Origin: Diphasiastrum complanatum
Lineage: Eukaryota; Streptophyta; Lycopodiopsida; Lycopodiales; Lycopodiaceae
Reading direction: 5' to 3'
DNA length: 60,000 bases
Assembly: GCA_029204225.1 (NCBI GenBank)
Contig: CM055112.1
Coordinates: forward strand, 25,497,922-25,557,921
Position 1 is the stretch's first letter. Each line of letters opens with the position of its first letter. Shown here in pieces: positions 10,517 to 21,939 of the stretch. Below the pieces are notes generated by a model. It was not told the origin of the DNA. It was given only the letters and a program-made list of their open reading frames with translations, and did no database searches. The position numbers were made by a program, and so were the translations under genes.

Positions 10517-11771
10517 ATGCGCACGATAAGTTTTCTTTCTTGTCGTTCGAATTTTTTTTATTCGAATTCTTTTCTTTTCAAGTTTGACCTATCTTTTACA
10601 CACCTCTTTCCAACAATATGTAGACCTTCACAGATATGTTCAATGATTCGAATCCTTTGGGAGCAAATGAACTTTTTTGGATCCCGCATAGCACAAGACC
10701 CGTTGAACCTCAATTCCCTAGAAAAAGATTCAAACAATTTCATGATACCACTACTGTTTTTTATTCACCTTTTCAGACAAGCCAACAAGATCAAGCTTAA
10801 CAAGCACCAGATACTATTCAGGTCATTCATGCAATTAAATCACCAAAGTAGTTCGATGCCAAGGTGCTTGACGGATATGAAGAAGAAGACTTCTTCGAGG
10901 TAGAAGAGCCACATGTAGGATCTCAATGCCAAACAAGCATTGCACCTGCAGTTACTGTTCTTGCTTTTGCTATTGCCACAACTGCAACACCCGAGGACTC
11001 TAGTGACGCTCTTGGTTTAGTGACTAACCTTGCGCGAGTGATCCAGACCATGTTGGATGAGAAAAAAGACATCAACAAAAGAATATCCTAATTGGGACCT
11101 AAGAATACTCTCATCTTCCAAAAGGTGCTTCAGCTGAATCAAGAGCTCAAGGTCACCAAACAACACAAAGCAAAGTCTGAAACTGACATGAAGAAAGCCC
11201 AACAATTAGCCGAAACATTGGAGGGCTATGTGGCAACTCTTCATAATACACTCACGATCGAGCAAGATCAAGTGGACAAGGCTGTCCAAGATGCCAAACA
11301 ACAAGTGTGGGTACTACAGGGGCAACTAGACAAGGCTGCACTTGATCGAGAGTGCCTTCAAGGTGAATTCGATGCAATCACCCTTAGAAGAGAACATACC
11401 TACAAACTCAAGTACCTGATCGTCCTTTCTCATCAACGGAGATCGGTCATTTTTTCAAGAAGGTTGAAACCTATCGAACTTCATTGGTAGAGTTTCAAGT
11501 GCGCTTCGATAAGCTCAAACGTACGGGATCAATAGAGTTGGCCAAGGCGAAGTCCATTATCAAAGATTATGAAAAGGCGGCCGCTCAAGTTTTAGAGTCG
11601 AATCCCCAGATTCCAATACTAGTTATGCCACAATTCTCACTAGCACATCAAACTGATGAACAAGTGGATATAGGTTTGGATCAAGGAGGAGATGCCAATA
11701 TTGGAAATAGGCCAAAGAAGCAGGTCCATCTACCTCACGGGCCAAATATTTCAAAAGCTGATCACCATTGA
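10517..11771 (+). pseudogene. Coiled-coil gag-like retroelement ORF, frameshifted
   Basis: Several adjoining frames (10517-10903, 10864-11091, 11092-11490, 11484-11771) follow one another with small overlaps, as in one reading frame broken by indels and a stop at 11089-11091. The middle part is strongly helical, rich in E/K/Q with heptad-like leucines (about 11130-11390, for example QQLAETLEGYVATLHNTL). An acidic patch EEEDFFEVEEP precedes it. No zinc knuckle or protease was found. The position after an LTR-like promoter suggests a gag or ORF1 of an LTR element. A plant mobile-type gene is an alternative. Family not recognised. Confidence 0.4.
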
Positions 11772-11779
11772 GGACCATA

Positions 11780-12480
11780 TTCAAACCTTTATATAGCAAC
11801 ATTCGTTGTTTTTTCCACTTCTCAGTCTGTTCATTCTTGTGTCATCTGATTGAAAAACCCGTCTAAAGTCGTTCTGTCAGGGACATTGAAAACAACTTCA
11901 ATTTTTCTACTGGGGTGCTAGTTTCGCCATAGATTTCACATGCTTTTCCATAGATCTACAAGAATATGATAGAATCATTGGATCCATTATATTTGGGCAA
12001 TTACAATTTGGGAGATCTTGTGATTGCTTGTAGACATACCGCTGGCATAGGAATATCTTGATCCATTGGATTTGGCTGATTTGGCCAGATCTCTTCCGTT
12101 GCTGCTTGATATAGCTCTGGATTTTCTATAGGTAATATTCTATCAGATCTCAATCTCATTCACAGTGCAGATTTAATATAGAGTAGAAGCTTTTAACAAT
12201 AGTGGATCTTGTTCGGGTGATGATCAATGATTGATATTATGAAGGGATGGAAGAAACATGAATAACTAACAAATTTTACTGGACAACAATTGAAATGATT
12301 ATTGAGAGATGGATGGATGGTGGCACATATTTGAATGGAAATGGCGACAAAAAAATGGGTGATGTAACAGTATAGTTAATAACAACAATGACTAATAGGT
12401 GGCAATGATGGTGCCAATGCGGGTGGGGTTAGGTTACTAGTGGTTGCGACAATTTTTTTGGATTTTTAAATATTTTATTG
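11780..12480. other. No supported gene
   Basis: Unique-looking sequence between the gag-like ORFs and the subterminal repeat array. No domain or RNA gene was seen. Confidence 0.4.
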
Positions 12481-12483
12481 ATA

Positions 12484-13125
12484 TGAACCTTCGCCTGACT
12501 AATATATGATTTATTACAGTTTATTACCACTTTAGGGAGCTCGGCGAGGGTTCTTGTTGGCGAAGGATGGTTCGACGAGGGTTTTGAAAGCAATTTGGAT
12601 GTGATTAGGAATGGAAATCTTTGCCACTATCCTTTGAATAGAGACTATCCTTCGTCGACTTGCAAGGAAGTACAAAAAGATGATCAGAGGGCTAGGCGAA
12701 GATTCTCATTGGCAAGAGATAGTTTGGCGAGGGTTCAAAAGGTAACTTGACACTTTTGAGAGCTGGAAACGTTCGTCGGACTAGTTATAGATAGTATTAA
12801 CCTTCGACTACTTCATATATACTTCAGAACAATGTTTTATGACTATTTTGAGCTCGACGAAGATTGATGATACATAGGTGAGGGTTTATAAATGTTGGCA
12901 AGGGTTCTAATGACTTAGATTTTACTCTGAGCACTAGGAACGTTTGCCTGAGCACTTTTTCTCAATAATAACCTTTGCCGACTTTTTAGATGCTAGAAAA
13001 CATGGAAAAGTAGCTACTAGCAAACTGACAAAGGTTGGTAGTAAGTACTTTCGCAAATATTTAAGTTGGCAAGGGTTGTAATGGCAAATTCCTATTCTTG
13101 GTGAACAAGAACCTTCGCCAGAGAT
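12484..13125. repeat. Subterminal repeat array, CACTA-like
   Basis: About fifteen copies of a 10-12 bp motif close to GGCGARGGTT occur in both orientations (AACCTTCGCC on the other strand), for example GGCGAGGGTT near 12543, GGCGAGGGTTC near 12725, AACCTTCGAC near 12799, GGCAAGGGTT near 12898 and 13070, and AACCTTCGCC near 13110. Dense, two-orientation short motifs of this kind are the transposase-binding subterminal regions of En/Spm (CACTA) elements. I did not find a clear CACTA terminus. CACTTTAGGG at about 12528 is the nearest candidate. Confidence 0.5.
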
Positions 13126-13558
13126 CTTACACTCAAGAAGATGGCTCTGATGCTGAAAATGAAGCTAGTGAGTGAACGTTGTATGGGGGTGTTTTGGGAT
13201 ACTGTGAGATTTTGGACATTTTTTTACATGGGTTTTCATGAATTGTTTTTCAAACAATATTTTTGAGTTGCATTGAACATTTGGATCAAATAACAAGCTA
13301 AGCATGAGGTACTTTTAGTTTTTAAATTACTTAATGCATATAAATTACTTTTCATTCCTAGATTTTATTGCATTACTTCACGTGCATTATGAATGACAAT
13401 ACTTTATTTCATTGCTTTATGCACATCATAATTTTCATAATATTATATATTCATAATATCAATCAATGTATTACAAAATTGGTGCTTTAATTTTGCATGA
13501 GTCTCTCTAGATCTAACATCAACTAAAAATCGCATCAACTAAAACTTATAAACCTAAT

Positions 13559-14361
13559 CTACTCGTCATCGTCGTAACGTCCAGTCTGCATGAACACAAC
13601 CAAACAAACTACATTAATATTTAATGTTCGAACGTATTAAATTAAATAAAATTGACGTCACACCACATTAGTATGAATACAAAAACTAGTACTTACATTT
13701 GGAGAATGACCCTCACTCTTTAGTTTGTCGACTAATGCCTCATATGATTCCCTGAAGGCAAAGTCGTACTCCTCCTTAGTTGGCAGACGTCCATAGTCCG
13801 CCAACTATCCATGCATTCAATTTAAGTTGAAATTAATTTAGGGCTACGTTGGAGCTGCTAGTCATAATGCATATTAAAAAGCAAAAGCATATGAAATCAA
13901 AGATAAACTATAAGAGTAGTTTAGGTTCACTTACCATGCTTGCTTGCAATCCCATCTTTATGCTCGAGCCCCCAACCTAAGATTGCCTATCCCGTGCATC
14001 CTAGTGGTCGTGGCATCTTCCTGAATCCTGTATTTATCTGGTGTTCGTTCATCTGCTTTTGCATGGGTCCAATCACTTCTTGAACACCAAGAGGGCTTGG
14101 ATTGCCCCTCCCTGTAAGCTTGTCGTGCCATATCACGACGATACCTAATCCATAAGCTTATATGCTTAAGAATTTCCTTATCATCGAATTTCTCTTCTTG
14201 CTGAAATTCATCACGAAGGGTACCAATAACTTGTCGTATATCAGGTGGCAGATTGTTCGAACCATCTATTAAATACTATGTCGCCAAAATGGCATTGGCA
14301 TAAAGAATAGAGCCAGTCCAAAGCCACCCTCCCTTTTCTGTTGGCAATTATGTTACCTCGA
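13559..14361 (-). pseudogene. Spliced 3' gene fragment, possibly a CACTA accessory transposase
   Basis: Three exons are supported. Exon 1 (13935-14361) ends at a GTAAGTG donor. Exon 2 (13697-13804) lies between a TAG acceptor and a GTAAGT donor and encodes LADYGRLPTKEEYDFAFRES and following residues. Exon 3 (13559-13575) follows a TTCATGCAG acceptor and ends RYDDDE-stop. Exons 2 and 3 join in frame, and the last part of exon 1 (IKMGLQASM) also fits. Exon 1 holds at least two frameshifts, and its 5' end is replaced by the AN1 finger of copy B. Transcription runs towards the subterminal array, the arrangement of CACTA accessory proteins (plant transposase Ptta/En/Spm type). That identity is inferred from context and a faint resemblance. 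Confidence 0.45.
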
Positions 14362-14875
14362 GGATTTGCCTTTGCGATGGCATCCTGCCCAATTCCTTTG
14401 TAATCAGTTGTACACTGATGCTTTTCAGCGTATCGGTGCAATGAGCAAAATACATTTCCGCATCGGCATTGAATTAACTTATACAATGGAACGCGTTTGC
14501 TACAGAAAAAAGCAACGACTAGGATCATGAGATGTTGTAGCTTCTATCGAAACGCCAGAGGCAGGTTTTCCAATGTCAGCAAGCTCAGTATGTGATGCAA
14601 CTGTAGCTACGTCTCTACCTTCCCTCTGTAAATCAACCAGCCGGGAGGATCAGTTCCGAGTTTGGTGTTTCTAACATCGTGGCAGTTCCCTCAAAACTCA
14701 TTCCAGTGAAGTTGCTATCTCGTCTGATGACAGAATTTGATGTGTTACACTTTGAGCACAAGTTCATTGTGTCCTTACTCCCAAAAAACCCACAATTATC
14801 CGCACAAAGAACAGGCCTTTCAGGAGCCTGGTGGTGCCTTCCATCATAGTCATGCTTCCAACTTTCCCTAGACAT
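14362..14875 (-). pseudogene. A20/AN1 zinc-finger protein, pseudogene copy B
   Basis: From ATG at 14875 the A20 finger is intact ([17 protein letters not shown]). The linker ends at a stop after about 80 codons. The AN1 finger is open in the same frame as 14241-14528 (QCRCGNVFCSLHRYAEKH). Here the start of AN1 has six T where the frame needs five, a one-base insertion; correcting for it gives the CFFC ligand pair that copy A lost. The gene stops being homologous after AKANP and continues without interruption into foreign sequence. It is dead as a full SAP. Confidence 0.8.
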
Positions 14876-15325
14876 TGATTTGCGCCTTAATTACACAACC
14901 CTCCGGGAGCTATCTGCTTCATAGGTACTTGTTCCGCTTTGAAGGTGTGTACGTGGACCTAGCAACGAAAGGTTTGCTGGCACCGCTAATTGCATGTCTT
15001 CCTGGACGTGAATACACAATGCACTGCGAACAAGGGCAAGGTTTATTGCAACAAGGTCTTCGACAGTAGACAAAATTGAAGTAAACGAACTCCAGCTTGA
15101 TTTATGCTTAATATTTACCAAAGCATTGACAAAAGATGCATTATAGCCATAGCTTTCAAAACATAGCAGATACACAACAAGGCAAAAACATGAAATCGCG
15201 AGCAGGAGAGAACTAAAACCTTCCTGCAATGACTCAGTGAGTAGATATCATAGACGATGCATTCCTTCGGCTATGCTCCATCTCATATCACAATTGAGGA
15301 CTAATTATGTGTTTGTGGGTTTTAG

Positions 15326-15334
15326 CCTTTTATA
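15326..15334 (-). promoter_or_regulatory. TATA box of A20/AN1 copy B
   Basis: TATAAAAGG on the - strand, identical to copy A and flanked upstream by the same GACGTGGTGG ACGT core. Confidence 0.55.
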
Positions 15335-16137
15335 GCTGTGGCCACCACGTCTTTAGCCCTCAGTTGGGGTGACCATGTGGCAGACCTAAAGTCTCTCGTT
15401 GGCCCTTAAAAGATTGGAGCTCTGAATAATTCTTTCGAGAGCAATGAAGCGCGTGATTAGTGAGGTTGCTATTGTTGATCGTGCATGTACAAGAAAGATT
15501 GATGCCTTGAGTGCAATGTATGAGCATCAAAAGGATCTTCATCTCACACAAACTCTACATGATCCATTTCATCATCAAACTTGTGTAGCTATAGACGTAC
15601 ACAATAATTGCAAGGCCTTGTTCCGGAATGCATTTTTGAAAAAAGCATTGCGGTTTTTTGGAATGTGCAGTTAAATTTTTTTTCGAAATTTTTGAGTAAA
15701 ACACATGATTTATCCTATTTTTATTTTTAAAGTTTTAGTATAAATTCTTTCACGCAGTATGTATATTTTCTTGTTAGTGCTAATCAGGTGTTTTTTATTG
15801 TTTTAAGGGTTTTCTAAATAAAATTTTTAGAGTTTTTTTTTAAAAATTAGTGTTCCAGAACGTCCATGCGGTGTTCCACTACAATGTACGACATTGTACC
15901 CTTTGATACTCCAAGCATTGAGGTTGACATCTACTTCTCACAACATTTCTTTTCACAGTTTGATTTCCATGCTAGAAAATTTGCGTCAATCTTGATGGCA
16001 TGCATAACAATCTTCTAGAATAAGATGAAATTTGTCAAGTGTATGTACAGTTGTTAAGGGAAGGTACGTTTGATGAAGGTTTCCTTCAAGAGTGATTAGT
16101 CTCGTTTATCTTCACAATCAAGGTTAAAAAACCATTC

Positions 16138-16600
16138 TCATGTTCGATCGATCATGGTCATTGAGAAGATCTGAACCATGGCTTCTGGTGATGTCTCGCC
16201 ATAGATATCGCATGTGTTCTCAAAGACATGAAGAAATCTTTGAGGGTCAGTGTTGTCGTCGTACTTAGATAAATCTAACTTGGGAGTTCGTTTTTCAGCA
16301 CGTGGAACATTATTTGCAAAAGTGTCGTTTAAATGAGCTCGTGCATGTGAAAATTCTGCAACATGAAAGTGTGGTCGATCGTATGGAGCTTCAAAACGCA
16401 TGGGTTCCCATCTGTCAAATGGGTTTGTTGATGGCTCTTTGACTTGGGATTTCATTCTAGAATATCTATTGAATTGAGCCTATTCGGTAGATCGAGAGAC
16501 CATCTCTGGTGGATAGTCCTCTATGGAATTCAGATCGTAAGGACGATACATAACAAATCTAGAGTACCTTAAGATTGGGCAAGTAGGTCTCTTGGATTCT
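16138..16600 (-). pseudogene. Ty3/gypsy gag fragment
   Basis: The minus frame (106 codons from 16455) contains PKLDLSKYDDNTDPQRFLHV and EAMVQIFSMTM. These are the start of a gypsy-type gag (Retrotrans_gag), where a basic-hydrophobic KxDLxKYDGxxDP element precedes the capsid helices. It breaks off beside copy B, so only the capsid N-terminus is left. Confidence 0.65.
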
Positions 16601-16824
16601 TTGGTAACTTGACTCTTTTTTTATTTATTTATTTTAAATATTAGTCAGAGACGAATAAAGTGGTGGTGTCCAAATGGCATAGTTGTTCTGTTTTTTGGTG
16701 TTAAGGTTTTGCAATAAATTTGGAAAGAACTGTGGTATTTGGCAAACACTAAGACCTAGTCACTAGATGTCGTTTTGAAGTTGACTTGGTTCAGGTTGGA
16801 AGTCAAAGCTCTCAGTTGAGAGTT

Positions 16825-17250
16825 GATAGGAAATCCTCGGTTGAGAATTGATGGAAAGGTCTAGTTGAGAGCTGATAGAAAGGTCCGGTCGAGAGCTAAG
16901 TGAATGGCTTCGGTCGAGATCAGATAGAGTACTTTGGTCAAGATCTAATAGAGTGCTTCGGTCGAGATCTAATAGAGTGCTTCGGTCGAGATCCAACAAC
17001 ATGCTTCGATCGAGATCTAACAGAATGTGTTCGGTCGAGATCACGAAGGAAGGCTCCGGTCGAGATTCAATAGAACGTTTAGTCAAGATCAGGATGGAAG
17101 GCTCCGATCGAGATTTAACGGAAAGCCTCCGGTTGAGCTCGTATAGAAAGCTTCAGTCGAGATTTGAGAGAAAGCCTCCACTCGAGATCTGACAGGCTGT
17201 CTCCAGTCAAGATTTGACAGGCTGCTTCGGGTGAGATCTGAATGGAATGC
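16825..17250. repeat. 24-bp minisatellite, about 17 units
   Basis: The unit is close to CTTCGGTCGAGATCTAATAG plus AGTG. It is most regular at 16915-17040 and degenerates on both sides. As 24 is a multiple of three, both strands read as repetitive peptides (LLDLDRST on the - strand, LRSRSNRV on the + strand). These frames are not evidence of a gene. Confidence 0.8.
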
Positions 17251-17490
17251 CCTTTTGTGTGACAACTTGAGCTGTATGTCATTGTCACTGAATCTCAGAT
17301 TTCATGACAAATCCAAGCACATAGAAATCCACGACAGAAATCCAAGCACATACTACTCCACGACAGAAATGGTCGCAGACATCTTCACCAAAGCACTTCC
17401 CAGGATTAAGAATCAGAAGTTCTTCAACATGCTGAACCTAACGAAGACGCCAAGGCACCAATCGTGACCTTAAGGGGGACTTTTGGAAAT
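17251..17490 (+). pseudogene. Copia pol C-terminal tail with polypurine tract
   Basis: The frame contains a KHIEIHDRNP segment and MVADIFTKALPRIKNQKF, the end of the copia RNase H domain (usual form KHIDIRYHFIR...VADxxTKAL). It stops at about 17465. AAGGGGGAC follows within 15 bp, a good polypurine tract, so a 3' LTR should start about 17480. The upstream pol is missing and replaced by the minisatellite. Confidence 0.75.
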
Positions 17491-18880
17491 TAAGCCCATA
17501 GTTGTCTCCTTGGTGAATGATTAATTTTTATTTCATGATTATTCCTACATGTTTATTGATCTTTGATCTAGGGTCAGGTGAAACCAACTTTGGTTCTACA
17601 TATGCTCATCTGATACCTACAGGAATCACAAACTTAGATAGCCAATTTATTTGAAGAACCTGTACAACGGGCTTCCAGCTGATCTCCAGCAAAGGGTAAC
17701 CAATCCTATCATAATTTCAAGTTTGGATGTTAAGTTCAATAACTTGAAGTCATTGAATACTTGGCCATCTTTAGGAACTTCCAAGAAATTAGCATTCAGA
17801 ACAAGAATGCAAAAATACATAACTTTCGTGACAGTCTGCAAAAATACTCTAAGTGTCACGACAATCTACATAAATGAACTATGTTTTCAACAGTGTCGTC
17901 GTTTTTGCATTTCCCCGAAATGCAAAACTAGCATAGTTCAACAATTTAAACTATTTTGCAATAGTTCAAAGTTCAACTATTTTTTAACACCTTCGGTTTT
18001 TGGCAAAAAGGTGAAGAGAGAGAAAATTCCCAAAACTCATGTACTTCAAGAATTGAACTGTTTTAGGGCACCTTCGGCTTTTTCGCAAAATCCCGAAGAG
18101 AGAAAATGATGAAGGTCGTCTATTTTTCAACGAAAAATGTTCCCAACCACTTTTCAAAATTTGCGAAGTGAGAGAAAACCGCTTCACGTAAAATGTGAAG
18201 TGATAGAATTTGCGACGTCCTTGTCCACGTCAACAATCCTGATTCGTTGACCATATATACTATGTATAGTTGTCACAAAAGCCATATACTTCCAAGTACA
18301 ATGACTTACCTAATTAGGTGACAAACATTCCATGTAGTTAATACATGGATGAAATCTATAAATAGATCATTCAAGCATAGATTATTTGAGTTGCTCCATC
18401 CATGAGACATATTATTTGAGCCTCCCAATCACACCACCATTTTTTGTTGTAATTGTTATTTTATTGTGCTTCAGTGTAATATATCAGTAGCACGTTTTTA
18501 TCTGTGCACAATGTAGATGAATGCTTGTTGTGATTGAATGCAATTTCATTGTTGTTTGACCGTGCTTGTATACTCACTTTGAGCAGAACATGGACGTCTA
18601 CGACTCATCAGTTTTTGATCAAACGATGGATGTCTTTGATGCCTGAGGAACTCACGATATCATACTGCTCTACCATTTATTTCAAAACTATGCTTCACAT
18701 TTGAATCTGATTTCAGTAGTACCACACACAAACCATCCCTAATCTCTTCGGTGGACTGTAATCTTGTTTTGGAGTATGAATTAATATTTGAAATCATGTT
18801 GGGCAATCAGAATGCATAAATTTGTGACTATCTTTTAGCAAAAGTTGTTTATTAGACTATTTTTGTACCTAGCAGCCGAT
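17491..18880. other. LTR-like region with TATA box; no supported gene
   Basis: TATAAATAG at 18357-18365 is followed by T-rich, TGTAAT-containing sequence, a typical LTR U3/R layout. The stretch 17870-18190 contains repeated AGTTCAACTATTTT and GCGAAGTGAGAGAAAA-like motifs. Open frames such as 17651-18109 cross these repeats and match nothing I recognise. It may be the 3' LTR of the copia tail at 17251-17490, but no LTR end was fixed. Confidence 0.35.
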
Positions 18881-18939
18881 TAGAACGGGAGAGCTGTTCC
18901 GCAATATTCCTGCTCTCTTCTCCATTCTTGTTCTTCCTA

Positions 18940-19319
18940 TCTCTCTTGCCCCATCAAAGAGGGCATGTTCTACATCACCAAACTTGCAATGCAACTCCTC
19001 CTGAGGAAGAGTCACACTAATGGACTATGGATCCATCTATTGAGTAACACTACCAAATATTAATGTCGAGTGATCAAATGACTCTCGAAGGCACTTAAGA
19101 AGCATCATGACTGCTTCTTCATCACTCACCACCAATCCAACCGCAGCAAACTATTCAATAAGCACCTGCAGCTTTGCGAAATGAACAAACATCGTGTCAC
19201 CCTCTGCCATTTTCATGGTGATCAGCTTCTTGCATAGGTACAAATGATTAGTGACACTTTTTGTCTCATATGTTGAGGCTAATGTGTCTCAGGCCTCCTT
19301 TGCCGACTTCAATCAATAG
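18940..19319 (-). pseudogene. Copia gag (UBN2 type) fragment, array copy 1
   Basis: Read on the - strand it shows the copia gag middle: a KLITMKMAEGD segment, HFAKLQVLIE, SDEEAVMMLL and a GDVEHAL region, with several stops. The same fragment recurs at 21940-22511, 23960-24551 and, inverted, 48000-48374. It is cut at 19319 by the solo LTR. Confidence 0.7.
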
Positions 19320-19324
19320 AAGCC

Positions 19325-20496
19325 TGTACACAGATTCCACCTGAATCTGTGAACACAGTTTTTTTCTTTTTACTTCTCTTCTTTGTTACTTCAGGTGGTT
19401 ACCACTCAGGAAATCGGGTGTTCCTGCCCGTTTCCAGCAGCCAGTTCTTTACAATTAAGCCCTGTTGTTTAGAACGATTTCCAGACAGAAGTATTTCTCA
19501 GTTTGCAACGTGTATTCCCGGCTTGTCAGTGGAATGAAACGATTACGTTCACTCGGCTACCTGCATTTTCAAGCCATGCAACCAATTCCTTGCTCATGCA
19601 TAGATTAACGTTTTGAACAGAGAGCAAATGTACAATCTAACTACCAGACTATCTTAGGGAATCAGGGACTAATACAATAACAAGATTAAGCTACTCAACA
19701 AGAAACAAAAATCAAGAAAGCTAGCTTCCTAATAGCATTCTAGCAGCCTAAGAATCAAGAAACACCCATTTCTTGATGCTTGGAATACCCAAGAACAATC
19801 AAGGACAGGATTGTTAATGAATATGCAAAATCAGATCCACAATCTCAGACTCTATAGTTTACCTGCATGCTGAAACTACAAAATCAAGAAACAAGAAAAT
19901 TAATCACATCTACATTCCACAAAGCAAAAAAGTAAGCAAGAAATTTAATTAATCCACAATCACACAAAGAAATCAGAACATGCTCATAGGAATCTCACTC
20001 AAGAAGATAGCCCGGAACAAGGAGCTTGTCAATTGCCAAGAACTCGTGAAAGATCTTATTTATTCAATCAAGAGAAATGACAATACAATCAAAAGGTCCC
20101 TCACAAGAGAGGGGGGTCCTTAAATAAGCAAGAGGGCTGCCCATGTGGAGCCCAAGTGGCGATTTAACTAATTTAGAAACTACTTGTGGAGATAGACCTT
20201 CCACTAGAGCTCACCATCAAAAGGTGGCTCACTCTAAATTATTTAAGGAGGTCTACACTTATTTACAATCCCTAGGAAACATTCCTAGCTCCTACATGGT
20301 CATTCCTTCTCTGGGACACACCATGTAGGCTCACATAGAAAATAATTGTCATCCTAGCTAGTAATCCTCAGCTCTCATGCTCGACTCTCAGCTTCTTCTG
20401 CTCTCCTCCTTCTGAGACCTCCTCAGTCATGGGGGAGAGATTCTCTGTGTCTTCAGCTTGGCTCGACATCTGGGGATTCTCTGAAAACCGCTAACA
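19325..20496 (-). mobile_element. Solo LTR, 1,172 bp, with AAGCC target-site duplication
   Basis: The element starts TGTTAGCGG and ends GTGTACA on the - strand, giving TG...CA ends. It is flanked on both sides by AAGCC (19320-19324 and 20497-20501). The paralogous sites at about 22512-22516 and 24553-24557, and on the + strand at 47990, are uninterrupted and give the empty site. Inside, on the - strand, a TATTTAAGG box (about 20113-20121) and an AATAAA signal (about 20057) mark promoter and polyadenylation regions. No internal domain is present, as expected after recombination between two LTRs. Confidence 0.85.
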
Positions 20497-21509
20497 AAGC
20501 CACCTCTCATGATTCAATAACTATTGGAGAAGGTAAATTTCAAGAGGAAATCACATATAGAATCGATCATGCATTGAGAATGTTTCTTACTTGCCATCGA
20601 CACCTCATAGATACCTTGTTATACATATGAAAATAGGGAGTGTGGAAAATGGCACAAGAACCAACTTATGAACATTGAGTGAATGAGATTTAAGATCGGA
20701 AGAGAAGAAAGATACCCTGCCTTTCTCTTCTCTCTCAAAAGAACTATGCCATTTTTACTAAAATTGAATAAGAATGTTCTTTGTGAGCCTCGACATTAGA
20801 GCACACCCACTTGAATTCTTCACAAGCACATACTAATTCACAAATTCTGTGGGTAGTAAAATAGTACCTACTAAAAAAAAAAGTGAGCAAAAGATCTTGC
20901 CTTCAGTCTTGTTATGTATTTCAAAGGTGAAATCATTCAATATATATTGCATACATTAATCCAAAACATAGCTTTCTCCAAACTATTCTAAACTATAAGT
21001 AAAAGAAATTGGTACTCCCTTACCTCATATATATAAGAATGAATCATGCAAGTGTATGCCCCATGAATCATGCACCTTGTATGCCCCTTTCTACTGCACG
21101 TAAGTTCCATTAAATAGAAAGACTAACTAATCTATTACCAAACAATCAACTCTATATTGTGAAAGTTTGCCCGATATGAGCGTACACATACTTTCTCTGA
21201 AACACAACATAGTAACATATGGATACGAAGTCCATGCACTGTTATACTCGAATTAAATGAAAATAGATTAAGGCTAGTCTATAAACTAGAGTATCATAGC
21301 AAGTGAGTCACAAATTTGCACCGATGTTGCTATCTAGTTTCCAAGGCCTATTACCCACACATCATTTTTTATTTTGCTAAGATTCAATTACGAGGAGGTA
21401 TGAAAAACATATATTGAGATCAAACAATTTATACCTTCAGAGAATTTATGTAGCATCGCACGGAAAAGAGAGATAGCATAGTGGAGAGAGGGAGAGAGAG
21501 TGACAGAGA

Positions 21510-21818
21510 TGTAACTAACTACATTCTTATCAACTGATTAATGAGAGAAGAGCGAATTGCACATACATAAACCGTCATGTGACATTTGGGACCTCTAACT
21601 TTAACTAGTTATTTAGTCATGTGTGAATGCGCACATTAGTGTTCTTATCACTTGTGACCAAGTTCCAAGGAGAAAGAGATGGAGTATCCTATCGTCTTGA
21701 ACTCTACATAGATGAGTGCGGACGGGATCATGAAGAGTCAAAACGTTTTGGGACTCACAGAATAACTAGATATATTATGTGGTGTTCACAGATCAGCACA
21801 TTAGTTGTTTACATTACA
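21510..21818 (-). mobile_element. Candidate short LTR, about 309 bp
   Basis: On the - strand it begins TGTAATGTAAACAAC and ends GTTAGTTACA, giving TGTAA...TTACA inverted ends, and is preceded by purine-rich AAAGAGGAG. At 47585-47600 the same start follows AAGGAGGAA directly after gag sequence, which fits polypurine tract plus 3' LTR. A second copy lies in tandem unit 2, and diverged copies at about 58810-59000 and 52440-52510. No convincing PBS follows its end, so the call is tentative. Confidence 0.4.
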
Positions 21819-21939
21819 TTATTTTTATCACTCCTCTTTAATGTATATTTAAGCTTATTATCATAGTAATCATAGCAACTAATGAAGATAGTCTTTTATG
21901 TATTCTTCAATAGTAGCAGTATTTGTTGATTTTTTATTT

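Larger units (their letters stand above)
14362..16068 (-). repeat. A20/AN1-carrying repeat unit, copy B
   Basis: The inverted copy runs from inside the AN1 finger (14362) through A20, leader, TATA box (15326-15334), G-box position (CGCGTG here, so mutated) and MITE-like element (15620-15861). It stops at about 16068, before the AT-rich repeat domain. On the left it is joined to the spliced gene fragment; on the right it abuts a gypsy gag remnant. Confidence 0.8.

Noticed and set aside
15444-15674. 76-codon + frame containing DALSAMYEHQKDLHLT
   Set aside because: Lies upstream of the captured gene in every unit, but stops and indels hit it in other copies and no family was recognised.
16763-17192. 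Repetitive proteins LLDLDRST / LRSRSNRV
   Set aside because: Period-24 minisatellite read in frame on both strands; no start context or domain.
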